Shown: positions 19,041 to 29,285 of the stretch, piece by piece
How positions within the stretch are numbered: position 1 is the stretch's first letter
How the letters are laid out: every line of letters starts with the position of its first letter
Assembly: GCF_014850975.1 (NCBI RefSeq)
Contig: NZ_JACXST010000003.1
Span: 1,178,001 to 1,242,000 of the forward strand
DNA from: Methylomonas fluvii
GTDB taxonomy: Bacteria > Pseudomonadota > Gammaproteobacteria > Methylococcales > Methylomonadaceae
Length of the DNA: 64,000 bases
Direction of reading: 5' to 3'
Program-made: the position numbers and the translations under genes
The notes under the pieces: generated by a model
The model's input: only the letters and a program-made list of their open reading frames with translations
What the model was told of the DNA's origin: nothing
The model's database searches: none

Positions 19041-20306
19041 CTAAGAAAATTTCGATAAATATTCGGATACTAGAAAAAAAGAACCAAAAATCAAAAGCAA
19101 GTCGTCCTGTCCGGCATTTTGCCGGGCGGCTTGAAATGCCTCGGTAAAATCGGTAAAACCGCTACGGACATTATCCAGGCCTTGTTGCTGAAAAATGGTT
19201 TCTAACATATCCGGAGTTGCAGCGCGAGGATTAGCAAGTGGCGCTAAATACCACGTGGTCACTCTGTCGCGCATCATGTTCAATACGCCGGCAATATCTT
19301 TATCCCGCATCATCGCAAAAACTGCATGTATTCTGATCTCGGGGAAGTATTCGCACAAATAGTTGATTAATGTTTGCACAGCCTGCGGGTTGTGCCCGAC
19401 ATCGAGCAAAATTCGCGGTGCGCCGGCAATCAACTGAAAACGCCCTGATAGCTGGGCAGTTTCCAAGCCTTGCCGAATTGCATTGTCACTGACTGCTAAT
19501 ATAGGCTGAAGGGTGTTTATAGCCATTATCGCCGCCGAAGCATTTCGATATTGGTGTTCGCCCTTAAACGCCGGTGCCGGCAAGCCGTTTATCTGCTTAT
19601 CCGCAGAGTGCCATTCCCAGCTATCGCGCTGTTTTTGATAACTGAATTCGCTGTCCATTTGCAGCGCAATGGCTCCCACTTGCTCAGCCACCTCAACGAC
19701 TGAGCGTGGCGCTTGCGCATCGCCAATAATCGCTGCGACATCGGATCTGAAAATGCCCGCTTTTTCCCGGCCAATGGCTTCTTCGGTATGACCCAGCCAA
19801 TCGACATGATCGAGAGCTATCGTCGTCACAATCGCTGCATCGGGGTCAACGATATTCACCGCATCAAGTCTGCCGCCCAAACCGACTTCCAGTAACTGAA
19901 TATCCAGATCCGCCTCGGCGAAAATACTCAAAGCAGCCAACGTGCCAAACTCAAAATAGCTCAAACTGGTCTCGCCGCGCGCCGCATCAATGCGGGTGAA
20001 AGCATCGCAAATCAAGGCATCCTCGACCGGTATCCCATCAATACGAATGCGTTCGTTATAACGCAAAATATGCGGCGATGTATAAGCGCCAACCCGGTAG
20101 CCCGCAGCGCGATAGATCGCTTCCAGAAACGCTACGCAAGAACCCTTGCCGTTGGTACCGGCAACGGTGATGGTTAGCGGTTTTTTTTGTTCGGGATTAA
20201 GCTGCCGATATACGCCGGCAACCCTTCCCAACCCTAAATCGATAGGCCGAGGATGTAGTTTTTCCTGCCACTCCAACCAGGCTTGCAGCGAATCAAAACG
20301 TGTCAT
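19041..20306 (-). CDS. folC: bifunctional dihydrofolate synthase/folylpolyglutamate synthase
   Basis: FolC adds glutamate to dihydropteroate and then to folates. The 421 residues carry the Mur-ligase ATP loop TVAGTNGKGSCVAFLE, the Omega loop YTSPHILRYNERIRIDG, TSLSYFEFGTLAAL, LEVGLGGRLDAVN and TTIALDHVDWLG with the GREKAGIFR lysine, and the C-terminal LDVGHNPQA with GSFFLVSE. It lies between accD and dedD with about 11 bp on each side. Confidence 0.96.
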   Translation of the reverse strand: MTRFDSLQAWLEWQEKLHPRPIDLGLGRVAGVYRQLNPEQKKPLTITVAGTNGKGSCVAFLEAIYRAAGYRVGAYTSPHILRYNERIRIDGIPVEDALICDAFTRIDAARGETSLSYFEFGTLAALSIFAEADLDIQLLEVGLGGRLDAVNIVDPDAAIVTTIALDHVDWLGHTEEAIGREKAGIFRSDVAAIIGDAQAPRSVVEVAEQVGAIALQMDSEFSYQKQRDSWEWHSADKQINGLPAPAFKGEHQYRNASAAIMAINTLQPILAVSDNAIRQGLETAQLSGRFQLIAGAPRILLDVGHNPQAVQTLINYLCEYFPEIRIHAVFAMMRDKDIAGVLNMMRDRVTTWYLAPLANPRAATPDMLETIFQQQGLDNVRSGFTDFTEAFQAARQNAGQDDLLLIFGSFFLVSEYLSKFS

Positions 20307-20317
20307 TTCGACCGTAT

Positions 20318-21259
20318 TTATTCCTGAGGCTGCGGATTATCGCTCTCACCCTGATTGCTTAATGGCTCGATGTTGGCAATCACTTCGACCACGTCGGCCT
20401 TGCTACTACCGGCGCACATAATAGCCAGAATACTGGATATTTTATCGCGCATCTCGCGGCGATCAACGATCATGTCTACGGCTCCGTGTTCCTGCAGAAA
20501 TTCGCTACGTTGGAAACCTTCCGGCAATTTTTCCCGCACCGTCTGCTCAATCACCCGCGGGCCGGCAAACCCGATCAAAGCGTCCGGTTCCGCCACGTTA
20601 ATATCACCCAACATCGCCAAACTGGCGGAAACACCGCCCATGGTGGGGTCGGTCATGAAGGAAATATACGGAATTCCGGCTTCGGCCAGTTTGGTCAAGG
20701 CCGCGCTGGTTTTGGTCATTTGAAACAGTGAGAACAAAGACTCCTGCATTCTGGCACCGCCGCTGGCAGTAAAGACGATGAACGGCACACCCAAACGCAA
20801 ACTTTCGTTCACGCCGCGCACGAATCGCTCACCAACCACCGATCCCATAGAGCCGCCCATGAAACCAAAATCAAACGCCGCCGCAACGATACCGGCACCT
20901 TTTAGCGTGCCCTTCATCACCACCAACGCATCATTCTCGTTGCTTTGTTTCTGAGCCTGACTAATCCGATCTTTATAGCGTTTGCTGTCCTTAAATTTCA
21001 GAGGATCGCTCGGTTTTAGTCCAGCACCGATTTCTTGACGGTCGTCTTCATCCAAAAAGATATTCAGGCGTTTACGCGCCGAAATGCGTAAATGGTGATC
21101 GCATTTCGGGCAAACGCTTAAGTTTTTCTCCAGCTCGGCGTTAAACAAAATCGCATCGCAACGCGGACATTTATTCCACAAGCCTTCCGGCACGGTGGTT
21201 TTCTTCTGCGACGATTCGGTTCTGATGGCAGAGGGAACCAGTTTTTCAAACCAACTCAT
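20318..21259 (-). CDS. accD: acetyl-CoA carboxylase carboxyltransferase subunit beta
   Basis: AccD is the beta subunit of the carboxyltransferase that makes malonyl-CoA. The 313-residue protein starts with the AccD zinc ribbon CPRC ... CPKC (about residues 31-53), then has the crotonase-like core with [47 protein letters not shown] and [13 protein letters not shown]. It follows trpA by 24 bp, the conserved trpA-accD-folC linkage. The C-terminal tail is acidic and Gln/Pro-rich. Confidence 0.97.
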   Translation of the reverse strand: MSWFEKLVPSAIRTESSQKKTTVPEGLWNKCPRCDAILFNAELEKNLSVCPKCDHHLRISARKRLNIFLDEDDRQEIGAGLKPSDPLKFKDSKRYKDRISQAQKQSNENDALVVMKGTLKGAGIVAAAFDFGFMGGSMGSVVGERFVRGVNESLRLGVPFIVFTASGGARMQESLFSLFQMTKTSAALTKLAEAGIPYISFMTDPTMGGVSASLAMLGDINVAEPDALIGFAGPRVIEQTVREKLPEGFQRSEFLQEHGAVDMIVDRREMRDKISSILAIMCAGSSKADVVEVIANIEPLSNQGESDNPQPQE

Positions 21260-21283
21260 TCGGTGTAATCTCCGCTTGAAAGC

Positions 21284-22083
21284 TTAAACATCCATGGCTG
21301 CGCGCATGGATTTCAATAAAGTGATGATCTCATGCTTGGCTTGCTGAGGATCATCGAGATTCGCTTCTATTTTACTGATCAGTGCGCTACCCACCACGAC
21401 GCCGTCGGCAATCGCGGCAATGGTTTTCGCTGTATCGGCATCTTTAACGCCGAAACCAACACCTACCGGCAGTGCAGTATTCTGGCGAATGAGTTGCAAT
21501 TTTTCTTCGACATCGGCGGTATCCAGATGACCCGCACCAGTGACGCCTTTCAGAGACACGTAATACAGGTAACCGCTGCCCACCGCATCCATTTTCTGGA
21601 TCCGTTCGGCATTGGTGTTCGGCGCTAATAAAAAAATTTGATCGATGCCGCGTTCGCGCAGCATGCGAACACAAGACTCGGATTCTTCAGGTGGCAAATC
21701 CACCGTCAATACACCATCAACCTCAGCGCGCTGCACGGCATTCGCAAAGTCTTCGTAACCCATGATTTCTATCGGATTTAAATAGCCCATCAATACCAAC
21801 GGTGTGTCCTGATCGGTTTTGCGAAACTCCATGGCCATGCTCAACACTTTCCGCAAGCCAACATGATGAGATAAAGCCCGCTCGCTGGCACGTTGGATCA
21901 CAGGCCCATCAGCCATCGGATCGGAGAAAGGCACGCCTAGCTCGATCACGTCGGCACCTGCGGCCACCATTTCATGCAGCAATGGTACGGTAAATTCCGG
22001 ATAAGGATCGCCGGCTGTGATAAAAGGAATCAAGGCTTTGCGCCCGGAGGCTTTCAATTCAGCAAATTTGTTCGCTAAACGGC

Positions 22084-22087
<4 letters not shown>
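21284..22087 (-). CDS. trpA: tryptophan synthase alpha chain
   Basis: TrpA cleaves indole-3-glycerol phosphate to indole. The TIM-barrel protein is 267 residues. Catalytic Glu and Asp are in [16 protein letters not shown], and the phosphate site is in [11 protein letters not shown] and [21 protein letters not shown] and [11 protein letters not shown] are also family blocks. It overlaps trpB by 4 bases (ATGA), so the two subunits of the complex are coupled. Confidence 0.97.
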
Positions 22088-23286
<1,199 letters not shown>

Positions 23287-23291
23287 AGTTC

Positions 23292-23912
23292 TCAAGTCGC
23301 TTGATTAGTTATTCTTATGAAAGCAGCCATTTTCGCCGCATCCTTGATGCCTTTCCCGGCCTCAACACCGCTGCTGACATCCAGTGCATACGGTTTTACC
23401 GCTTTAATCGCTTCCCCGGCATTTTCCGGCATCAATCCGCCCGCGAGAATGATAGGCAAACTGCGGGCCTTTGGAATCAAATCCCAGTCAAAACTGCTAC
23501 CACTGCCGCCTGGCACGCCCGGATGATAAGCATCCAACAGTAATCCGGCCGCATCGTGGTATTGCTGTTGCAAGCTGACGACGTCGGTATCGGGTTGCAT
23601 GCGAATGGCTTTGATATACGATTTATCGTAAATCCGGCAATCCTCAGCAGGCTCATCGCCATGAAATTGCAGGCAATCCACTCTCACTTTATTCAATACT
23701 TCGCGGATCAAAGCCGGCTCGGCATCGACGAACAAGGCTACCACGTTAACAAAAGCTGGCAACGCCCTACTGATGCTTGCGGCTTGTTCAATACTGACGT
23801 TTCTTGGACTGGGCGAATAAAACACCAAACCAATCGCGTCGACGCCCAAATTGGCCGCATAAAGCGCATCTTCCACCTGGGTAAAGCCGCAAATTTTAAC
23901 GCGGGTACGCAT
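23292..23912 (-). CDS. trpF: phosphoribosylanthranilate isomerase
   Basis: TrpF converts phosphoribosylanthranilate to the carboxyphenylamino-deoxyribulose phosphate. It begins [11 protein letters not shown] with the catalytic Cys, and has [46 protein letters not shown] and [19 protein letters not shown] 23912 is preceded by GAGG at good spacing; the ATG at 23924 has none. It is the first gene of the long operon running to metZ (14900), which couples tryptophan, fatty acid, folate, purine and methionine genes. Confidence 0.95.
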   Translation of the reverse strand: MRTRVKICGFTQVEDALYAANLGVDAIGLVFYSPSPRNVSIEQAASISRALPAFVNVVALFVDAEPALIREVLNKVRVDCLQFHGDEPAEDCRIYDKSYIKAIRMQPDTDVVSLQQQYHDAAGLLLDAYHPGVPGGSGSSFDWDLIPKARSLPIILAGGLMPENAGEAIKAVKPYALDVSSGVEAGKGIKDAAKMAAFIRITNQAT

Positions 23913-23977
23913 CGAAAGCCTCATAAAAAATGGCGGCGTAGGATAACACAGGTATCCGATATGTCATGTCCGCGCCA

Positions 23978-24006
23978 ATAAAAAAAGGCTGACCCTTGTC
24001 AGCCTT
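23978..24006 (-). terminator. intrinsic terminator after DUF2231 gene
   Basis: On the minus strand GGCTGAC/GTCAGCC (23987-23993 with 23998-24004) forms a 7-bp stem extended by AA/TT, followed by a run of about eight T. It separates the DUF2231 gene from the trpF operon, so trpF needs its own promoter in the roughly 65 bp below it. Confidence 0.85.
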
Positions 24007-24031
24007 CGTCCGGCGGCTCATCAGGTATGCG

Positions 24032-24793
24032 TTAATGCGCATGATGATGGTCGTGATGATGACCGGCAGCGCCATGCGTCGTTTCATCCTGATGACTATC
24101 TTCCGAATTCAAATCTTCGATTTCGGTTTCGTCAGACGTTGCAGGCAAATTCTGCGGCGCAACGCCCTCGTGTTCATGGGCGAGCGCTGCCGCACGATTG
24201 ACCTGCTCCGCAGCTTGCACGGATACACCATGCTTATAAACCATCAACCCACCCAGATCGGCGGTGGTCGCCAGCAAGGCGGATAAAATCGTCGCCAGTA
24301 ATAAATACAGCGTGTTAGCCGGTCCGACTATCAGCCCTTTGCTAAACAAACGCCACGCCGACAGCAGAGTAGCCAGACTCAATACCGAGATACCCAGATG
24401 CTCGTGATGCTCCATAATCTCGTGAACATCCCCACCATGCGCCACACTCCCTGCCGCCACCAGACCCGCCGCCACGGTAAGTGCGGCAAACACAGTGCCC
24501 AAATACAAAAACGCACCGGCTATCTGCCGCCACTCCGAGCGCTTCGCCAAGCTGCCGATCAAATCCAGGGTGAAAAACAAGGTCAACAGTGCAATCGGAA
24601 AATGCACCAGCAATGGATGAATGTTCTGAAGCGCGGCAATGCCGGGCAACACGCTATTAAAACTTTCCGACGGAGATTGCCGCACCAGCACTTCAAGGAA
24701 GGACAATAAGCTCTCCACCCCGCCGGCCACTCCTCCACCGTTGTCCCCGCCACCATGCACGGCGAACGTCAAGTGATCGTTTAGACCCCACAT
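24032..24793 (-). CDS. DUF2231-type membrane protein with His-rich tail
   Basis: A 253-residue inner-membrane protein. The DUF2231 hallmark is HPLLVHFPIALLTLFFTLDLIG near residue 60, followed by three more helices (FLYLGTVFAALTVAAGLVAAG, LGISVLSLATLLSAWRLF, LYLLLATILSALLATTADLGGL). Conserved His in EIMEHHEHLG and the His-containing N-terminus suggest heme or metal. The C-terminus is acidic then very His-rich (AAGHHHDHHHAH), a likely metal-binding tail. The function of the family is not established. It is 52 bp below apbE and may share its transcript. Confidence 0.78.
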   Translation of the reverse strand: MWGLNDHLTFAVHGGGDNGGGVAGGVESLLSFLEVLVRQSPSESFNSVLPGIAALQNIHPLLVHFPIALLTLFFTLDLIGSLAKRSEWRQIAGAFLYLGTVFAALTVAAGLVAAGSVAHGGDVHEIMEHHEHLGISVLSLATLLSAWRLFSKGLIVGPANTLYLLLATILSALLATTADLGGLMVYKHGVSVQAAEQVNRAAALAHEHEGVAPQNLPATSDETEIEDLNSEDSHQDETTHGAAGHHHDHHHAH

Positions 24794-24845
24794 AAAATCT
24801 CCCCCGATTCAGTTTTGCGTGGATACTACCACGATAGAACTAAGC

Positions 24846-25871
24846 CTAGTTAATCGTCACTTGGGTCGACATGGTCAAGGCTCTGGTTTTGCTTTCCAAA
24901 AACTCGGTGCCTTGCTGCTGAATAAACATCACCTGCAATTTCTCGGCATCGGCAAGTTTCATCCCCTCTTCCTGCCCCAGGCATAACAAAGCGGTAGACC
25001 AGGCATCGGCGATAGTCGGATTTTCGTTAAACACGCTGACCGCCACTAAATCGTGACTAACCGGCGCGCCGCTACGGGCATCGAGGATGTGGCTGTAACG
25101 CTTACCTTTGACATCAAAATAATGCCGATACGTGCCGGAAGTCATCACCGACATTGGGCTGTCTTTCGGCAGGGTCACTACCTTATGCATTTTTTGCTCG
25201 CCCGGCAGCGGCTTTTCCACCGCAATCCGCCAAGCCTTGCCGTCCGGTTTGCTACCCAGCGCTTTCAATTCGCCGCCTATTTCCACCAAGTAGTTTTGGA
25301 TACCCATAGCCTGCAGCGCATTACTGATTTTCTCTACGCTGTAACCCTGAGCTATCGACGAGACATCGACACGCAAATTCGGCAGTTTTTTTGACATATG
25401 ACTATCGTCCACCAGCTGCAACTTGTCCATGCCGACATTCGCCAAAGCAGCCTGTAACGTTGCATCGTCGGGAATAGTCAAATCATCCCCCATGAAGCCC
25501 CACAGCTCGAACAAAGGTTTGATGGTCAAATCGTAACACCCCTGACTCAGAGCGCTGACGTTCTGCGCGATTTTAACCAAAGCGACAAGTTCCTCGCCGA
25601 CTGGCTGAGCATCCGTCGAAGCGTTGGCATTGAACTGCTCGATTAGCGAATCAGGTCGGTAATTGGATAAGGTTTTATCCAAATCCAGGAAAACCTTTTC
25701 AACTTCAGCGGTGATCTGCGCCTCATCCAAGGCTTGCGGTGACCAATAGCTAATATGGTAAGTGGTCCCTTGCGCAAAACCGCTAAAAGTATGCAACGGC
25801 GGCAGCGGCTCCGCGCAACCTTGTATTAGCAACAGTCCCAGTATGACCGCGTTCCATCCCTTCCGTAGCAT
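24846..25871 (-). CDS. apbE: FAD:protein FMN transferase, lipoprotein
   Basis: ApbE attaches FMN to threonine of target flavoproteins (for example NqrB, NqrC or RnfG subunits) in the periplasm. The 341-residue protein has a lipoprotein signal (LLLIQGCAEP, Cys19), then QGTTYHISYWS, the LDKTLSNYRPDSLIEQFN block, RVDVSSIAQGYSVEKIS, VEIGGELKALG, and the FAD/Mg site HYFDVKGKRYSHILDARSG with VFNENPTIADAWSTALL. No candidate substrate flavoprotein is in the window. Confidence 0.93.
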   Translation of the reverse strand: MLRKGWNAVILGLLLIQGCAEPLPPLHTFSGFAQGTTYHISYWSPQALDEAQITAEVEKVFLDLDKTLSNYRPDSLIEQFNANASTDAQPVGEELVALVKIAQNVSALSQGCYDLTIKPLFELWGFMGDDLTIPDDATLQAALANVGMDKLQLVDDSHMSKKLPNLRVDVSSIAQGYSVEKISNALQAMGIQNYLVEIGGELKALGSKPDGKAWRIAVEKPLPGEQKMHKVVTLPKDSPMSVMTSGTYRHYFDVKGKRYSHILDARSGAPVSHDLVAVSVFNENPTIADAWSTALLCLGQEEGMKLADAEKLQVMFIQQQGTEFLESKTRALTMSTQVTIN

Positions 25872-25886
25872 TAAACCCCCGTGACA

Positions 25887-26453
25887 CTAGCGCAGAAGCG
25901 CTGAAATAGTTTTGAAATGACTATGCCGAGCATCCCGCAACCATTCGAACAACACGGATTCGTGACAACTCAACGTAACACCCTGCTGCTGCACGCGCTG
26001 CAAGGCGTAATCTTTATGCTGGACCTGCCGTGAACAAACCGCATCTGCCACTACATGCACTTGATAGTTTGCACTTAACAACTCAAGCGCGGTTTGCAAC
26101 ACGCACACATGCGCTTCCTGACCGATGATCACCACTTGCTGCCGACCAGTATCAGCCAGGGCTTGTTGGAAGCCATCCGCAGCGCAACAAGAAAAACCGG
26201 TTTTACTGAAAATACTGGCACTGCCGGGCAAACGCTCGCTAATCTCCGCTTGAGTAGGCCCTAGCCCTTGCGGATACTGTTCGGTCAACAACACCGGCAC
26301 ATCCAGCAGCCCGGCGGCTTGCAATAAACGCTGACCGTGCATAAGCATCTGCTGCAAGTCTGTAACGGGCATCGCCGCCGACAACCGTTGTTGAATGTCC
26401 ACCACCAGCAACACGCTGTTGTCTGCGTCCAGTAAATTAGGATGCGTCGCCAT
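25887..26453 (-). CDS. isochorismatase-family hydrolase
   Basis: A 188-residue cysteine hydrolase of the isochorismatase/YcaC group. The catalytic triad is visible: Asp in LLVVDIQQRL, Lys in FSKTGFSCCA and Cys in GQEAHVCVLQTALEL. Such enzymes act on amide or vinyl-ether bonds; the substrate is unknown. I start at ATG 26453, just after the smpB stop; an earlier start would overlap smpB. apbE begins 16 bp past its stop. Confidence 0.85.
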   Translation of the reverse strand: MATHPNLLDADNSVLLVVDIQQRLSAAMPVTDLQQMLMHGQRLLQAAGLLDVPVLLTEQYPQGLGPTQAEISERLPGSASIFSKTGFSCCAADGFQQALADTGRQQVVIIGQEAHVCVLQTALELLSANYQVHVVADAVCSRQVQHKDYALQRVQQQGVTLSCHESVLFEWLRDARHSHFKTISALLR

Positions 26454-26458
26454 CGAGA

Positions 26459-26944
26459 TTAGCCGTGCTTCATGATGCGGGCGCGGTCGCGTTGCCAATC
26501 TTTGTCTTTGGATGCGGCGCGTTTATCGTGCAATTTTTTACCTTTCGCCAAACCGATTTTCAGCTTGGCACGGCCCTTAATCCAGTACATCGACAATGGA
26601 ATCAAGGTATAACCCTTGCGCTCCACGGAACCGATTAATTTGTTCAATTCACGTCTGTGTAACAACAATTTTTTCTTGCGCACCGCATCGGGATTGACAT
26701 GGGTAGAAGCCGACAGCAGCGCCGACACATGCGCACCACTCAACCAGGCCTCGCCGCGCCTGATCTCGACATAACTTTCCTTGAGCTGAATCCGACCGTC
26801 GCGCAAGCTTTTAACTTCCCAGCCTTCCAATACCAAACCGGCCTCGAAAGTCTCGTCTATGGTGTATTCGTGAGAAGCCTGACGATTCACCGCAATGGTG
26901 TTATCGGTGGCTTTGTTGTCCTTCTTGGATTTTTTGGCTGCCAT
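26459..26944 (-). CDS. smpB: SsrA-binding protein SmpB
   Basis: SmpB delivers tmRNA to stalled ribosomes for trans-translation. The 161-residue protein starts MAAKKSKKD, with IAVNRQASHEYTI, EAGLVLEGWEVKSLRDGRIQ, the SYVEIRRGEAWL strand, RKKKLLLHRRELNKLIG, GKGKKLHDKR-type tail (LAKGKKLHDKRA) and the basic C-terminal helix. ATG 26944 fits the family length; longer upstream readings are not supported. It is divergent from the symporter gene, with a 100-bp shared promoter region. Confidence 0.96.
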   Translation of the reverse strand: MAAKKSKKDNKATDNTIAVNRQASHEYTIDETFEAGLVLEGWEVKSLRDGRIQLKESYVEIRRGEAWLSGAHVSALLSASTHVNPDAVRKKKLLLHRRELNKLIGSVERKGYTLIPLSMYWIKGRAKLKIGLAKGKKLHDKRAASKDKDWQRDRARIMKHG

Positions 26945-27044
26945 TACGTAGCGAAGATTTTTTAAACTGACTGAAAACGTGAATTTTGATATTTTACTCA
27001 CACACCCGTTAAATAACGACATAAAAACACAAGGGCTCTCCAAC

Positions 27045-28403
27045 ATGACCGATAAAACCCCCTCCATCCACGGCGAATGGTCCTCCCGCTTCGCCTTTAT
27101 TCTGGCTGCCACCGGTTCGGCGGTCGGTTTGGGTAATATCTGGAAGTTTCCTTACATCACAGGCCAAAACGGCGGCGGCGCCTTTGTGATGGTGTATTTA
27201 ATCTGCGTGGCCGCCATCGGCATACCGATCATGATTGCGGAGATTATGCTGGGCCGCCGCGGCCGGCAAAGCCCCATCAATACAATGCAATCTCTGGCTG
27301 CCGAAGCCAAAGTCGATCCGCGCTGGGGCTATTTAGGCTGGATTGGGATGATCGCCGGTTTTTTAATCCTGTCCTACTACAGCGTGATTGCCGGCTGGGC
27401 TATGGCTTACATCTTCAAAGCGTTTTTCGGTGGCTTTTTCGGTACCGACGGCGGCGAAGTTAAGCAGATATTCGACAATTTGATGGCCAGCCCTATCCAG
27501 CAAATTTTCTGGCACACCGTGTTTATGTTCATCACCATGCAAGTAGTGATGCGCGGTGTGAAAGGCGGCCTGGAAAAAGCCGTACGCTTTTTAATGCCGG
27601 CCTTATTTGTGATCCTGATCATTTTAGTCGCTTACGCGATGGCATCCGGCTATTACGCGCAAGGCATCCACTTTTTATTCAGCCCCGATTTCAGCAAAAT
27701 CACCGCTGATGCGGTGCTGACCGCGATGGGCCACGCCTTCTTTACTCTGAGCCTGGGGATGGGCGCGATCATGGTCTATGGCTCTTATCTGCCAGGCCAT
27801 ATCTCAATTGCCAAAACCACCTTTTTCATCGCCGGCGCCGATACCGCCGTGGCCTTACTGGCCGGCATCGCCATCTTTCCCTTGGTATTTGCGAATAATC
27901 TGGAGGTAGCTGTCGGCCCCGGCTTGATATTTCAAACCCTGCCCTTGGCCTTTGGACATATGAGCGGTGGCTGGTTATTCGGCGTATTGTTTTTTGTGTT
28001 GCTGTTCTTCGCCGCTCTCACCTCCTCCATTTCCTTGATTGAACCGGCGGTGGCCTGGCTGGTAGAAAATAAAAACATTGGTAGGCAAAAAGCCTGTGTC
28101 TGGTCCGGCACTGCCTGCTGGGGCTTGGGCGTGGCCGTGGTATTTTCCTTTAATATTTGGTCCGACTTTAAAATCTTCGATAAAAACCTGTTCGAACTGC
28201 TGGACTACCTGACCGCCAACCTGATGCTACCCCTGGGCGGTTTGTGCATCGCCGTGTTTGCCGGTTGGATGATGAAACAAGCCCATGCCGAACAGGAACT
28301 GGAACTGCCTGCGCAAGGCTTTCAAGCCTGGCAATTTCTGATTAAATACGTGGCGCCGGCGGCGGTATTCATCGTCTTCCTACATGTACTCGGGGTGCTG
28401 TAA
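27045..28403 (+). CDS. sodium-dependent transporter, NSS (neurotransmitter:sodium symporter) family
   Basis: A 452-residue inner-membrane Na+-coupled symporter of the LeuT fold. Helix 1 carries the sodium/substrate motif GSAVGLGNIWKFPYI with NGGGAFVMVYL after it. Later segments include LSYYSVIAGWAMAYI, FFTLSLGMGAIMVYGSYLP (helix 6 region) and LFFAALTSSISLIEP (helix 8). About 11-12 helices can be drawn. Relatives move amino acids or amines. ATG 27045 has AAGGG upstream. ratA begins at the next base, so the two are likely coupled. Confidence 0.92.
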   Translation: MTDKTPSIHGEWSSRFAFILAATGSAVGLGNIWKFPYITGQNGGGAFVMVYLICVAAIGIPIMIAEIMLGRRGRQSPINTMQSLAAEAKVDPRWGYLGWIGMIAGFLILSYYSVIAGWAMAYIFKAFFGGFFGTDGGEVKQIFDNLMASPIQQIFWHTVFMFITMQVVMRGVKGGLEKAVRFLMPALFVILIILVAYAMASGYYAQGIHFLFSPDFSKITADAVLTAMGHAFFTLSLGMGAIMVYGSYLPGHISIAKTTFFIAGADTAVALLAGIAIFPLVFANNLEVAVGPGLIFQTLPLAFGHMSGGWLFGVLFFVLLFFAALTSSISLIEPAVAWLVENKNIGRQKACVWSGTACWGLGVAVVFSFNIWSDFKIFDKNLFELLDYLTANLMLPLGGLCIAVFAGWMMKQAHAEQELELPAQGFQAWQFLIKYVAPAAVFIVFLHVLGVL

Positions 28404-28841
28404 ATGATCACGGTTGTACAGAAAAGCGCCCTGGTCAAGTTTTCTGCAAAGCAGATGTTCGATCTGGTAGACGACATTGAGTCATATCCCAAGTTTTTAC
28501 CTTGGTGCTCCGGCAGCAAAATATTGAAGCGTGAAGGCAATATCGTTGAAGGCCAAATCGACATCGCCAAGGCTGGTTTTCATAAATCCTTCACCACGCG
28601 TAACAAGGTAGACCAGGGCGGCCGAATCCAGATCAGTTTGCTGGACGGTCCGTTTTCCTCGCTAGAAGGCTTTTGGAGTTTCATGCCGTTGCGCGAAGAC
28701 GCCAGCAAAATCTCGCTGGATCTGGAGTTTGAAATCTCCGGCATGCTGGCCAATCTAGCCTTCGGCCCGGTGTTCAACCAAATCTGCAACACCATGGTCA
28801 CCTCGTTCACCCAGCGAGCCAAAGCCTTATATGGCGGATGA
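28404..28841 (+). CDS. ratA: RatA-type ubiquinone-binding START-domain protein
   Basis: A 145-residue protein of the RatA/Coq10 family. Typical segments are SAKQMFDLVDDIESYPKFLPWC near the start, ARV-like GFHKSFTTRN, and FSSLEGFWSFMPL. E. coli RatA has been reported as an inhibitor of 70S ribosome assembly and the family also binds ubiquinone, so both roles remain possible. It overlaps rnfH by 11 bp, the conserved ratA-rnfH pair near smpB. Confidence 0.93.
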   Translation: MITVVQKSALVKFSAKQMFDLVDDIESYPKFLPWCSGSKILKREGNIVEGQIDIAKAGFHKSFTTRNKVDQGGRIQISLLDGPFSSLEGFWSFMPLREDASKISLDLEFEISGMLANLAFGPVFNQICNTMVTSFTQRAKALYGG

Positions 28842-29112
28842 TTTGATAGCGGTGGAAGTGGCTTACGCCATGCCGGATCGGCAAGTGCTTATTCCGATCA
28901 GCTTGCCGGCGAATTCCACCGCCAAACAAGCCATAGAAGTTTCCGGCATCTTGCGGGAGTTTCTGGAAATTGATTTAAGTCAGCAGAAGGTGGGGATTTT
29001 TGGGCAGATTTGTAATTTGGACAAAAATCTCAGCGCAGAAGATCGCGTTGAGATTTACCGGCCTTTAAAGCAAAATCCGATGGATGCGCGGCGGGGGCGA
29101 TTGCAGAAATAG
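28831..29112 (+). CDS. rnfH: RnfH family ubiquitin-like protein
   Basis: A 93-residue beta-grasp protein: IAVEVAYAMPDRQVLIPISLP, AKQAIEVSGIL, VGIFGQICNLDKNLSAEDRVEIYRPLKQNPMDARR split across the C-terminal half. The ending NPMDARRGR is the family signature. Its biochemical role is not known. It overlaps ratA and ends the backbone segment before the cassette-like region. Confidence 0.93.
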   Translation: MADDLIAVEVAYAMPDRQVLIPISLPANSTAKQAIEVSGILREFLEIDLSQQKVGIFGQICNLDKNLSAEDRVEIYRPLKQNPMDARRGRLQK

Positions 29113-29221
29113 TTTGGGTAAAATTTGATGGTTAACCCATTTAATTTAGGCAATGCCAAATGCAGATACACAGTTGAAATGAAAGGATATTTTTATTTTT
29201 TGAAACGTTTGGACATCGTTC

Positions 29222-29241
29222 TGACGCAATGTTTTGCGTCA
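29222..29241. other. perfect inverted repeat TGACGCAA-TGTT-TTGCGTCA
   Basis: An 8-bp perfect stem with a 4-nt loop, 20 bp before the cassette boundary at 29261. No T-run follows, so it is not a clear terminator. It repeats the TGACG/CGTCA theme of the cassette ends. Confidence 0.5.
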
Positions 29242-29260
29242 TTTAGGTTGTCTAATTTTA

Positions 29261-29271
29261 GTTAGGCGTCA
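29261..29271. other. integron-type core site GTTAGGC (left cassette boundary)
   Basis: GTTAGGCGTCA matches the GTTRRRY core at which integron cassettes are joined. Its exact reverse complement, TGACGCCTAAC, occurs at 30039-30049 at the other end of the amidase gene. This inverted pairing of RYYYAAC and GTTRRRY is what a cassette carries at its ends. Confidence 0.6.
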
Positions 29272-29285
29272 TTCAGGAGACAACA

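Noticed and set aside
26945-27112. Longer N-terminus for SmpB
   Set aside because: The extension would run through the promoter region of the divergent symporter gene and is not found in the family.
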